Of a stretch of 64,000 bases of DNA, positions 47,245 to 58,125 are shown in pieces. The translations under genes and the position numbers were made by a program. The notes beneath the pieces were generated by a model that made no database searches, was not told where the DNA came from, and worked only from the letters and a program-made list of their open reading frames with translations. The DNA is taken from positions 69,617,580 to 69,681,579 of the forward strand of contig NC_083610.1 in NCBI RefSeq assembly GCF_029168945.1. Direction: 5' to 3'. The first letter of the stretch is position 1, and each line of letters begins with the position of its first letter. Source of the stretch: Cannabis sativa (lineage: Eukaryota > Streptophyta > Magnoliopsida > Rosales > Cannabaceae).

Positions 47245-49403
47245 TGTAACACCCTAACTACCTTAGGCGTATTACGTGATTTTTTTAACGTACTGTGCAG
47301 CTCGTTGCTAATCAACGAGGTTTATGGAAAAACGTGATTAATTAAAATTTTGCTTTTTGATTAAACTTGTAAAACATATTACAAAAGACTCGGGATCCCG
47401 ATTATAAAAATATTTACAAAAAGTTTAACTGTTTAACTATTACATCAAAATAAAAGTCGTCTAACGACAGTTACAAAATTTCAGCCCTGCTGTCCCGAGG
47501 ATCGTACGCTCCAGGCCTAACCGCCCCGACATGTACAATCTCATAAGCTCACTCACGGTCCATCAGCAATAGCCTTGCCTTTACCTACACATGAACATAA
47601 ACTGTGAGTCGACAGACTCAGTAAGAAAAGCATAAAAATATCATACATAAAACTAACTGCCGTGTCCAACACGATACTGAGTCCCGCTACTGCCATGTCC
47701 AACATGGTACTGAGCCACTACTGCCATGTCCAACATGGTACTGAGTTTTGAACGTTCATAGGGACGGTACTATTGACAAGTATCCTCCTGATCGGTCGAA
47801 CCGGTCATACTCCGCCGTCGGTCATACTCCACTCGTACCGACGGGATAGGTCAATAAGACCGAACCACCAACCAAATGTCGACTGATCGGCCGAACCGGT
47901 CATACTCCGCTCGGTCATACTCCACTCGTACCGACGTGACAGGTTGGATGGTTCGAAGCCTATATACATAACTAATGTAATCTAGCAGCTTCCTACATGC
48001 ACGCTAAACATGTAATCTACATATGCATACCGTTATACTAATCTTACCCGGATTCCGATTTCGGGTGTGCGTCAACCCGATTGGGAACCGAAGCCGAGTG
48101 GCGGACATCGGCTCCTAAACCATAAAAATCACAACGCTATAAGTGACACGCTAAATCACTTCCCGGGGACTAAAACTTGGAACTAAAAGTTTCCCTATCG
48201 ATAAAAAGCATGGCAATACCCCTAAAAACATAAAAACGAGGAAAACTAGGGTTCGGAAAAATTCCCCAACCGCAGAGACCGGTTGCCCAACCGAATTCCG
48301 TTCGGGAATTATCGGACACCCATCCGAATTCCGTTGCACAACCTAATTCCTGCTCGCAGGAATTTTTCAAAAATTCCCAACTTGATCAATTCTAACCCAA
48401 ATCAATCCAAACCTTCCAGACCTGCTCTATATGCCCCAAATAACCATTTAAAGGCAACAAATTCACCCAGAACTCACAGAGACAAAATTCACCATTAAAG
48501 ACCAAGCTTTGAGTTCCAAAACTCAAACTTGGTTAAATCCACTAACATGCATCCAAACCTAGTTAATTCTACTCAATTAAGCATGAATAAGCTTCTGAAA
48601 ACACACAAGAACATCCAGCAATTTCACAGAAACAAAATGAACCATTTCACTCAAAAATCACATATTTGCATAGGAAATTCAAAGCTTTAAACAACACCAC
48701 TAGCATGCATTAAAACCTATATAATCCATCCATTTAAAACCTAATTAAGCTACTGGAAACAACAATTAAACACAGCAATATACAGCTTTACAAACTAACA
48801 TGCAACCTACCATTTTCACCTCAAAAACATCAAGAATAAAAAGAAGAGATGAGAACCACTTACTAGTAACTATGGATCATAAAATCAGCACAAAAATGGC
48901 TTGAATCACCAAGGAGAGGCTTGAGAGAGAGTGTTTGAAAGTTTTGTAATTTTTTTCTAAGTGTTATGTTTTGTAAAAATAAAGAAATAAGTATAATCCA
49001 CTTATCAACTTACATTTCAGCCAACAATTAAATGAAATAACATTAATTTCAATTAATAACTCACATAGGACAAAACACTAATGGGGCAAAAAGACCATTT
49101 TGCCCCTCCACCATAAAACCACATGATTCATACTAAAGGGGTATTTTCGGGAAATTCTAAATTCCCGGCCATTCCCGACATTCCCAATGTCTAACACCCG
49201 TCCCCAAAATATTAACATACTAAGTTGTGATTTCTACTGAGCCAAACGCCGAGTTCTAAAATACCGGACACCGGAAATGCAAAATATGCAAGCTACTGAA
49301 TAACATAAATAACAGTATAATAAATTATTTAAATAGATATAAATAATTTCATAATTAATCACAAACAACTGATAATTTCCAAATTAACTAAGCGGGCTTT
49401 ACA
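47245..49403 (-). repeat. 3' LTR of the chromovirus (left copy, 2159 bp)
   Basis: It begins TGTAACACCCTAAC and ends GCGGGCTTTACA. Compared with the right copy it lacks about 45 bp near 48915 (ACTCCTCCTCCTTGCTGCTC...) and several G or C bases in CCGG-rich parts. It contains two copies of CCATGTCCAACATGGTACTGAG and repeated CGGTCATACTCC words near 47690-47940. Confidence 0.93.
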
Positions 49404-49430
49404 ACTATTCCCCCCTTAAAAGGATTTCGT
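49404..49430 (-). promoter_or_regulatory. Polypurine tract of the chromovirus
   Basis: The minus strand reads CCTTTTAAGGGGGGAATAGT directly before the LTR start, purine-rich at the primer position. It overlaps the end of the polyprotein frame, as in the element at 10691. Confidence 0.8.
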
Positions 49431-52400
49431 CCCCGAAATCTAACCTGAATAACTCTGGATACTGAGCTCTCATATCTGACTCTAGCTCCCAGGTGGCTTC
49501 TTCCACCTTACTGTTTCTCCAGAGAACCTTGACTAATGCTATGGTCTTATTCCGAAGGACTTTATCCTTTCTATCCAGGATCTGCACTGGTTGTTCCTCA
49601 TATGACATGTCTGGCTGAAGCTGAAGACTCTCATAACTGAGTATATGAGAGGGGTCTGAAACGTATTTTCTCAACATTGAGACATGGAATACGTTGTGCA
49701 CTGCTGATAAGGCTGGAGGCAATGCTAACCGATATGCCACTTGACCTATCTTCTCAAGAATCTCGAAAGGTCCTGTAAATCTAGGGCATAACTTGCCTCT
49801 TTTCCCGAAACGTTTAATCCCCTTCATCGGAGATACCCGTAAAAATACATGTTCCCCTACTTGGAACTCAACATCTCTGCGTTTCGGATCTGCGTAACTC
49901 TTCTCGTCCGCTCCGTGAGGCAAGCATTCTAGCTTTTATCTTTTCTATTGCCTCATTGGTCCGCTGAACTGACTCTGGACCTAGGTATTTCCTCTCCCCT
50001 GTCTCATCCCAGTGGATAGGGGATCTACATTTCCTACCGTACAACAGTTCATAGGGAGCCATCCCTATCGTACTCTGATAACTGTTGTTGTACGAAAATT
50101 CTATCAACGGTAGATATTTACTCCATGAACCCTCAAAGTCCATGACACAGGCTCTCAACATATCCTCCAATATCTGAATTGTCCTTTCGGACTGACCATC
50201 TGTCTGAGGCTGGAATGCTGTACTGAATTTTAGCTTCGTACCCATTGCCCGTTGCAAACTTTGCCAAAATTTGGAGGTGAATTTCGGATCCCTGTCCGAA
50301 ACTATAGACTTCGGTACCCCGTGAAGTCTTACTATCTCTCTGACGTACAGTTCTGCCAACTGATCCACTGAAAATGTTGTTCTAACCGGCAGAAAATGAG
50401 CAGATTTTGTAAATCGATCCACCACTACCCAGATGGAATCATACAAACCCGTGGTCCTAGGTAACCCGACCACAAAATCCATCGTAATATCCTCCCATTT
50501 CCATTCTGGTAGGGTTAGAGGCTGCAACAACCCTGCTGGTCTCTGATGTTCAGCCTTGATCTGCTGACACGTGAGGCATCTCGATACGAATTCTACCAAA
50601 TTCTTCTTCATACCACTCCACCAGAAGTACGGTTTCAAATCTTGGTACATCTTGGTGGTGCCGGGATGTAGAGAATATGGGGTAGAATGAGCCTCCTCAA
50701 AGATCTCATTTCTAAGTTCCATACTGCTCGGAACACAAACTCTGGCTTTATACAAAAGCATCCCACTGTCTGACACTGAAAAGTCCTTGGCTTGACCAGC
50801 CAATACCTCATCTCGGATTTTCACTAACTCCGGATCTGTCATCTGAGCGACTTTTATTCTTTCCAACGTATCGATTGCGGCGTTAAGTTGTGAAGCCGAC
50901 CTACCACAAACTCAATGCCGGATCTAACCATATCCTCTCGCTAGCCGAGGTGAGATCCGAACCATGCTAGCTACTTGCCCGGACCCTTTCTCGCTCGGGG
51001 CATCGGCCACTACATTGGCTTTTCCGGGATGATAGAGGATCTCACAATCGTAATCCTTCACTAATTCCAACCAACGCCTTTGTCTCATGTTCAAATCTTT
51101 CTGAGTAAAGAAATACTTGAGACTTTTATGGTCGGTATAGATCTCACACTTCTCCCCGTAAAGGTAATGCCGCCAAATCTTCAGTGCAAAAACCACTGCG
51201 GCCAATTCTAAATCATGAGTCGGGTATCGCTGTTCATAATCCTTTAACTGACGGGAGGCATAAGCGATAACCCGATCGGCTTGCATCAATACACACCCCA
51301 AACCCTATTTGGATGCGTCACAGTAGACTACGAACTTCTCCTTGTCGGAAGGCAAAGCTAGTACCGGAGCAGTAATCAACCTCTGTTTCAGCTCCTGAAA
51401 GCTAGCTTCACATTTATCTGACCAAATAAATCTCTGATTTTTCTTTGTAAGCTCGGTTAGGGGCATTGAGATTTTGGAGAACCCCTCCACGAACCTACGG
51501 TAGTACCCAGCTAATCCCAAGAAGCTTCTGATCTCATCATTGTCTTCGGTCTCGGCCAATCCCTGACGGATTCAATCTTCCCGGGATCCACCTTGATCCC
51601 ATCTTTACTCACAATGTGCCCTAGGAAGGACACCTGAGACAACCAGAACTCACATTTCTTGAACTTGGCGTAAAGCTTATGTTCTCGAAGTCGTTGCAGT
51701 ACCATTTGAAGATGTAACTCATGCTCCTCTTCTGATTGAGAGTACACGAGGATGTCGTCGATAAACACAATCACACAGATATCGAGGAAATCCTTGAATA
51801 CTCTATTCATCAGGTCCATGAATGCTGCAGGAGCATTGGTTAGTCCGAATGACATAACCAGAAACTCATAATGTCCATACCTAGTGCGGAAAGCCGTCTT
51901 CGGAATGTCCTCCTCTCGGATTCTCAACTGATGATAACCCGAACGGAGATCAATCTTGGAAAAGACCGTCTTCCCCTGAAGCTGATCGAACAAGTCATCG
52001 ATCCTAGGTAATGGATATTTATTCTTCACCGTCAGCTTGTTCAACTCCCTGTAGTCGATGCACATCCTCATAGATCCATCCTTCTTCTTGACGAACAAAA
52101 CCGGGGCTCCCTGTGGTGACACACTGGGCCGAATGAACCCTATGTCAAGCAACCCTTGGAGCTGAATCTTTAATTCCTTAAGTTCAGCTGGAGCCATCCT
52201 ATACGGGGCTTTGGAAACCGGTTCCACCCCTGGTGCCAAGTCAATCACGAAGTCAATCTCCCGCTGAGGTGGTAACCCTGGAAGTTCTTCGGGAAAAACG
52301 TCCAAAAATTCCCGAACCACTCTGATGTCCTCTGGCCGAATGGTATCTGGCCGAGTGGTGTCCACCACCACGGCCAGAAACCCTAAGCAACCGCCGTGCA

Positions 52401-52974
52401 ACAATTCTCTCGCTGACATAGCCGAGATCACCGGGATCCGAGATCCCTGAACCGAACCAACAAATACAAATGGTTCTTCACTTTCCGGTTGGAAGACCAC
52501 CATCTTCCTTTTACAGTCAATGCTCGCCGAATATTTAGATAGGAAATCCATTCCTAAAATAATATCGAATTCGACTAAGCTCATCTCTATCAGATCAGCG
52601 CTTAACTCTCTACCATCTATCCTGATCGGCATAGACCTAATCCACCTATTGGAGATAACCAATTCTCCGCCAGGTAACAGGGTTCCAAACCCTGATTCAT
52701 ATCTACCATAGGGTCTACCCAATTTACTAAAGACTCTGGCCGCCACATAAGAATGTGTAGCCCCAGAATCAAACAAAGACCGAATATAGCGAGTTGTTAA
52801 TAAAAAGCCGACTGTGACAACCGATGGGCCGGCATCCGCATCGGCCGCGTGATAGCGAACACCCGGGCTGGAGTGGGTATCGCTGGAGCTCTCGGTGCCT
52901 CTGATCGGAGCTGGGGACATTCCCTCTTGAAGTGTCCGGGCATGCCACAATGAAAGCATCCCTGACCTTTGCAC
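49405..52974 (-). pseudogene. Chromovirus pol: protease, RT, RNase H, integrase, chromodomain (broken)
   Basis: Right to left: protease with DSGATHS (near 52765); RT with [19 protein letters not shown], and FIDDILVYS (near 51760); RNase H with DHKSLKYFF; integrase with a zinc-binding HHCC segment (near 50570-50700) and catalytic residues in MDFVVGLP, SDRDPKF and SERTIQ; then the GPF module and a chromodomain-like VKVLWRNSKVEEATWE. Together they would copy RNA into DNA and insert it. Lesions seen: a frameshift near 51550, an in-frame TAG at about 51304 just before [10 protein letters not shown], a further break between 50924 and 50866, and a frameshift near 49900 between integrase core and tail. 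Domain sequences are otherwise well preserved, so decay is recent. Confidence 0.93.
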
Positions 52975-54087
52975 TCACCCCGATGGTGCCTCTTGCAACT
53001 AGGGCACTCGGGGTAGGAGAATCGGGTCTCAGTACCACCAGGACGACTCCCTCTGTTCTGGTTCCCCCGGAACCTCTTGTTCTGACTCGAGCCGCCGAGC
53101 GTTGGGTGCCCTCTTCCTCTCGATCAATGGCCGAACCACTACTCCCCCGCTATAGCCCGATGCAGAGGGGTAGGAGCTCCGCCACTCACCGAGTACCGGC
53201 CGATTCCCGACATACACCCCACCGCGCCCTCGGCCCGCAAGGCCTTCTCCACCATCTGAGCATAGGTGGTGCTGTCGTCGATGGTGATCATCAGGTCATG
53301 TCTGATCTTGGGATTCAACCCGTCCAGATACTTCTCCTTCTTACTGAAGTCGGTCGGCACAATTCCCGAGGCTAACCTCGCCAACCGATCAAACTGAGTA
53401 GTATACTCAGTGACGCTCATGTTCTCCCGCTGGGTCAGGTGAACGAACTCTTTCCTCTTGGCGCTTCTAACCGCCTCGTTGTAGTATTTCGCATTAAAGA
53501 GTTCCTGGAACCTTTCCCATGTCATGGTGGTGACATCATGAATCTGAGACACCATATCCCACCATACCAACGCGTCCTCCTGGAACTGAAACGTGGCGCA
53601 CACCACTCTGTCGTTACCGGTGACACCCATGAAGTTCAGTATCTTGGTGATCACCGTCAGCCATTGCTCGGCTTTCATTACATCCGGACCTCCCAGGAAT
53701 ACCGGAGGTGCTTGCTTCCAGAACCGCTCATACAATGGTTCCAATCTATGGGCCGCCACCACTATCTCGGCACAGGCGGCGAGGGCGGTGCCACCGGAAC
53801 TATGGGCACAGAACCGGCAGGAGCACCCCGCCGTCTCAACCTCTCGAATCTCGAGGTCTTGTTCTTCGATCCGGCTTGCATCTCCGCAAACCGTAACTCC
53901 CGGATTCGGGGCTCCACGATCGGCCGGGGAGCACAGGCGGCTGTGGCGGGTTCTCATCACCCCGGCCACGAGCCCTGCCTCGGGGACCTCTGCCTCGGCC
54001 CCTAGCAGGTGGGGGAAACTGAGCTCCCTGGCCTTGATTCGAACCTACGGAGTTGCCCTGACTCCTGGTAGTCCGCCTGGCGTCCAT
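52923..54087 (-). pseudogene. Chromovirus gag with CCHC zinc knuckle (broken)
   Basis: The frame starts MDARRTTRSQGNS at 54087 and passes a Gly/Arg-rich stretch (RGRGRGPRGRARGRG). After a frameshift near 53940 it reaches the retrotransposon gag domain (EDALVWWDMV, WERFQELFNAKYYNE, FDRLARLA). A zinc knuckle with the pattern [14 protein letters not shown] lies near 52940-52960 but is in another frame again. Gag would form the particle and bind RNA. At least two frame changes separate its parts and the protease, so no complete product is possible. Confidence 0.88.
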
Positions 54088-54350
54088 CTAGTTAGAACCG
54101 CCTGCAAAACCAAGAGTTGGCATATCAGGTCGTATTCAAGGAGAGCTTACTAATGCCGCTTAATTTGGAAATTAAAAACGAAACATGCGCCTATTCTACT
54201 ATCAGGCTACTAACATGCTTCCTAACAGGCTTTTCTTTTTCATAACTGAATAAAATAAACTACTAAAGCAATAAAGGCTTGCTGAACCGTGAACCGAGCT
54301 AACTGCTGATGATGATTGTACATGTCGTGACGATCTTCGGAAGACAACCT

Positions 54351-54368
54351 GGCGGCTCTGATACCAAA
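54351..54368 (-). promoter_or_regulatory. Primer-binding site of the chromovirus
   Basis: The minus strand reads TTTGGTATCAGAGCCGCC next to the right LTR, matching the methionine-tRNA type primer used by many plant LTR elements. Confidence 0.85.
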
Positions 54369-54369
54369 T

Positions 54370-56597
54370 TGTAACACCCTAACTACCTTAGGCGTATTAC
54401 GTGATTTTTTTAACGCACTGTGCAGCTCGTTGCTAATCAACGAGGTTTATGGAAAAACGTGATTAATTAAAATTTTGCTTTTTGATTAAACTTGTAAAAC
54501 ATATTACAAAAGACTCGGGATCCCGATTATAAAAATATTTACAAAAAGTTTAACTGTTTAACTATTACATCAAAATAAAAGTCGTCTAACGACAGTTACA
54601 AAATTTCGGCCCCGTCGTCCCGAGGATCGTACGCTCCGTGCCTAACCGCCCCGACATGTACAATCTCATAAGCTCGCTCACGGTCCATCGGAATAGCCTT
54701 GCCTTTACCTACACATGAACATAAACCGTGAGTCGACGTACCCGCAAGAAAAGCATAAAAATATCATACATAAAACTAATCGCCGTGTCCAACACGATAC
54801 CGAGTCCCGCCATCGCCATGTCCAACATGGTACCGAGCCACCATCGCCATGTCCAACATGGTACCGAGTTTTGAACGTTCATAGGGACGGTACTATTGAT
54901 AAGTATCCTCCGATCGGCCGAACCGGTCATACTCCGCCGCCGGTCATACTCCACCGTACCGACGGGATAGGTCAATAACCTTTGAACCACCAACCAAATG
55001 TCACTGATCGGTCGAACCGGCCATACTCCGCCGTCGGTCATACTCCAGCCTGTACCGACGTGACAGGGTTGGATGGTTCGAAGCCTATATACATAACTAA
55101 TGTAATCTAGCAGGCTTCCTACATGCACGCTAAACATGTAATCTACATATGCATACTGTTATACTAATCTTACATGGATTCCGATTTCAGGTGTCTGTCA
55201 ACCCGACCGGAACCGAAGCCGAGTGGCGGACATCGGCTCCTAAACCATAAAAATCACAACGCTATAAGTGACACGCTAAATCACTTCCCGGGGACTAAAA
55301 CTTGGAACTAAAAGTTTCCCTATCGATAAAAAGCATGGCAATACCCCTAAAAACATAAAAACGAGGAAAACTAGGGTTCGGAAAAATTCCCCAACCGGTA
55401 GACCGGTTGCCCAACCGGAATTCCGGTTCTGGGAATTACTGGACACCCATCCGGAATTCCGGTTGCACAACCGGAATTCCGGTTGCACAACCGGAATTCC
55501 GGTTCCTCGCAGGAAATTTTCAAAAATTCCCAACTTGATCAATTCTAGCCCAAATCAATCCAAACCTTCCAGACCTACTCTATATGCCCCAAATAACCAT
55601 TTAAAGGCAACAAATTCACCCAGAACTCACAGAGACAAAATTCACCATTAAAGACCAAGCTTTGAGTTCCAAAACTCAAACTTGGTTAAATCCACTAACA
55701 TGCATCCAAACCTAGTTAATTCTACTCAATTAAGCATGAATAAGCTTCTGAAAACACACAAGAACATCCAGCAATTTCACAGAAACAAAATGAACCATTT
55801 CACTCAAAAATCACATATTTGCATAGGAAATTCAAAGCTTTAAACAACACCACTAGCATGCATTAAAACCTATATAATCCATCCATTTAAAACCTAATTA
55901 AGCTACTGGAAACAACAATTAAACACAGCAATATACAGCTTTACAAACTAACATGCAACCTACCATTTTCACCTCAAAAACATCAAGAATAAAAAGAAGA
56001 GATGGGAACCACTTACTAGTAACTATGGATCATAAAATCAACACAAAAATGGCTTGAATCACTAAGGAAAACTCCTCCTCCTTGCTGCTCAAAGAGGGCC
56101 GAAAAGAGAGAGGCTTGAGAGAGAGTGTTTGAAAGTTTTGTAATTTTTTTCTAAGTGTTATGTTTTGTAAAAATAAAGAAATAAGTATAATCCACTTATC
56201 AACTTACATTTCAGCCAACAATTAAATGAAATAACATTAATTTCAATTAATAACTCACATAGGACAAAACACTAATGGGGCAAAAAGACCATTTTGCCCC
56301 TCTACCATAAAACCACATGATTCATACTAAAGGGGTATTTTTGGGAAATTCTAAATTCCCGGCCATTCCCGACATTCCCAATGTCTAACACCCGTCCCCA
56401 AAATATTAACATACTAAGTTGTGATTTCTACTGAGCCAAACGCCGAGTTCCAAAATACCGGACACCGGAAATGCAAAATATGCAAGCTACTGAATAACAT
56501 AAATAACAGTATAATAAATTATTTAAATAGCTATAAATAATTTCATAAGTAATCACAAACAACTGATAATTTCCAAATTAACTAAGCGGGCTTTACA
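54370..56597 (-). repeat. 5' LTR of the chromovirus (right copy, 2228 bp)
   Basis: The same family as 47245-49403, with the same ends. It carries five AACCGG-NNNN-CCGGTT-type palindromes in 112 bp (55393-55504), which are eroded in the other copy. The CCATGTCCAACATGG duplication is also present (54815-54868), with many CG-linked differences from the left copy. Confidence 0.93.
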
Positions 56598-56631
56598 AAT
56601 ACCGCCGGTATTTATCCAAATTCTTGTAGTG

Positions 56632-56945
56632 ATTTATTTTATTTTATAAATTTGTGTGTATATATTAAGAAATATGACTTAATTTTTTTTCTTACAACAT
56701 GAATAATATACTTTTAAATTATCAATCAATTGATAACTTAAGTCATGCCTTATTAAGAGTTTATCATCAAATCAAATTATATCCCTGTTTAATAAATTTA
56801 TATTCATAATTTTTAAAAGTGGATTAATATTTTTTTTTTCAATAATATATATTATTTAGTGATTTACTAATTAAATAAATATTCACTATAATTTATATCT
56901 ATATCTATCTATCTATCTATATATTTATACATATATATATATATA
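56632..56945. other. AT-rich flank right of CACTA element A
   Basis: About 240 bp (56655-56880) resemble 43998-44300 on the other side of the CACTA element, in direct orientation. A TATC/TA microsatellite follows at about 56898-56945. No gene is seen. Confidence 0.55.
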
Positions 56946-57380
56946 GGTGTACTTTTAATAGGTATTACCCATGAATGGGTAAAATTAGAAAATTTTAAGT
57001 TTTTATGCTTAATTTTTTTTATCTAATTTAAAAAATCTTTCATTTTTATATCGTATGAGCTGAGATTGTTCCATCGGTAAAAAAAAAATTAAAAAAAAAT
57101 TAAAAAAAAAAAACGTTTTTTAGCAAGAAAAATAAGAAAAGAAAAAGTTGAGTTTGAGTTAAATATTTTTGTATGAACATATTTTTGATATAGTATAAAA
57201 AGAGATATTTTTTGATATTTTTTTTAATTAAGTAGTTAAATTAAGCATAGAAATTTAAATTTTTTATTTCATTATTCGTTATTAGATCAAAATTCGATGG
57301 TTTGATATTTTTAAAATTAATATTTATAGTTAAATTTGTTTAGTAACCATTCATAGGTAATGCCCATTAAAAAGTGTTCC
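56946..57380. mobile_element. Fold-back MITE (435 bp)
   Basis: The ends GGTGTACTTTTAATAGGTAT and CATTAAAAAGTGTTCC are inverted, with complementarity continuing inward through ATTACCCATGAATGGGTAA / GTAACCATTCATAGGTAAT. Both sides border ATATAT repeats, so the target duplication cannot be read and the superfamily stays open. Non-coding. Confidence 0.65.
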
Positions 57381-57607
57381 ATATATATATATATAAATAA
57401 ATGAAAGCACAATAAAAATTAGTTGGCATTTCATATATTTTTTTTTTCTATTTTTACTAATTTTTGAGCCTTTTACATTTTGAGAATAATATGTACAAAT
57501 TTGATATAATATGATGTATGTTTTGAAAAGAACCCCATATGATTTATTATGAACCATTTTGAGTGCTATATTTGTACGTATAAGTACAATATTTCTTTTT
57601 TTATTTT

Positions 57608-57892
57608 CACTACAACATTCAACAGCATTAGCGGCGGACCACTCCGCCGCTAATACCCTGTCTCTTAGCCGCTAAAGGGTATTAGCGGCGGACTTCGGCC
57701 GCTATTGGTCCGCCGCTAATGCTTGGCCGCTATTAATTGTATTAGCTGCCAAAAAAGGGGTCCACCGCTAATACTATTAATAGCGGCGGGACCCCGCCGC
57801 TAATACTCTTTGTCAGTTTCGTGTTTCAAGACTGACAAAGAGCATTAGCGGCGGGGTCCCGCCGCTAATGCTCCGCCGCTACTACCCAGCAA
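57608..57892. repeat. Left terminal and subterminal repeat zone of CACTA element B
   Basis: At least ten units of ATTAGCGGCGG in both orientations. Two are near-perfect palindromes with GGGTCCC-type centres, around 57778-57806 and 57843-57873. The core differs from element A's (ATTACCGGCGG), mainly by a C/G change at one position. Confidence 0.85.
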
Positions 57893-58125
57893 AATAAAAA
57901 AATATATTTAATAAATATTTATAAATAATTATTTATATATTAATCTTATATATAAATAATATATATAAATATTTAATAAATAAAATTCCAATTAATATAA
58001 TTATAATAATTCAATAAAATTTATTAATAATTTAAAAATGTCTCAAAAGTAAATAACTTTAACATATTAATACTAATGCAATATTGTCTCAAAATTAAAC
58101 TAAATTATTAAAAAACATAAATAAA

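Larger units (their letters stand above)
47245..56597 (-). mobile_element. Tekay-like chromovirus (Ty3/gypsy), full length but inactivated
   Basis: LTRs at 47245-49403 and 54370-56597, with TGTAA...TTACA ends, flank a 5-kb interior. A perfect 5-bp duplication AATAC (47240-47244 and 56598-56602) marks insertion into CACTA element A. On the minus strand the order is PBS, gag with zinc knuckle, protease, RT, RNase H, integrase and chromodomain-like end, the order of Ty3/gypsy. Pol is nearly identical in layout to the fragment at 1-648. Frame lesions in gag, at the RT end, in RNase H and in integrase make it non-autonomous. Confidence 0.95.
44364..56631 (-). mobile_element. CACTA (En/Spm-type) element A, deletion derivative, interrupted by a chromovirus
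   Basis: The terminal inverted repeats are CACTACAACA (44364) and TTCTTGTAGTG (ending 56631), with a perfect 3-bp target duplication ATT (44361-44363 and 56632-56634). Subterminal zones at both ends carry many copies of TTAATACCGGCGG in both orientations. Without the nested chromovirus (47245-56597 plus its duplicated AATAC) the element is about 2.9 kb, far shorter than an autonomous CACTA. It carries only a chimeric short gene on the minus strand. It would depend on a transposase from an autonomous relative that recognises the same motif. Confidence 0.93.

Noticed and set aside
53439..54153. Plus-strand frames of 186-188 codons opposite chromovirus gag
   Set aside because: They are antisense shadows of the gag reading frame in a GC-rich segment, with no recognisable motifs.
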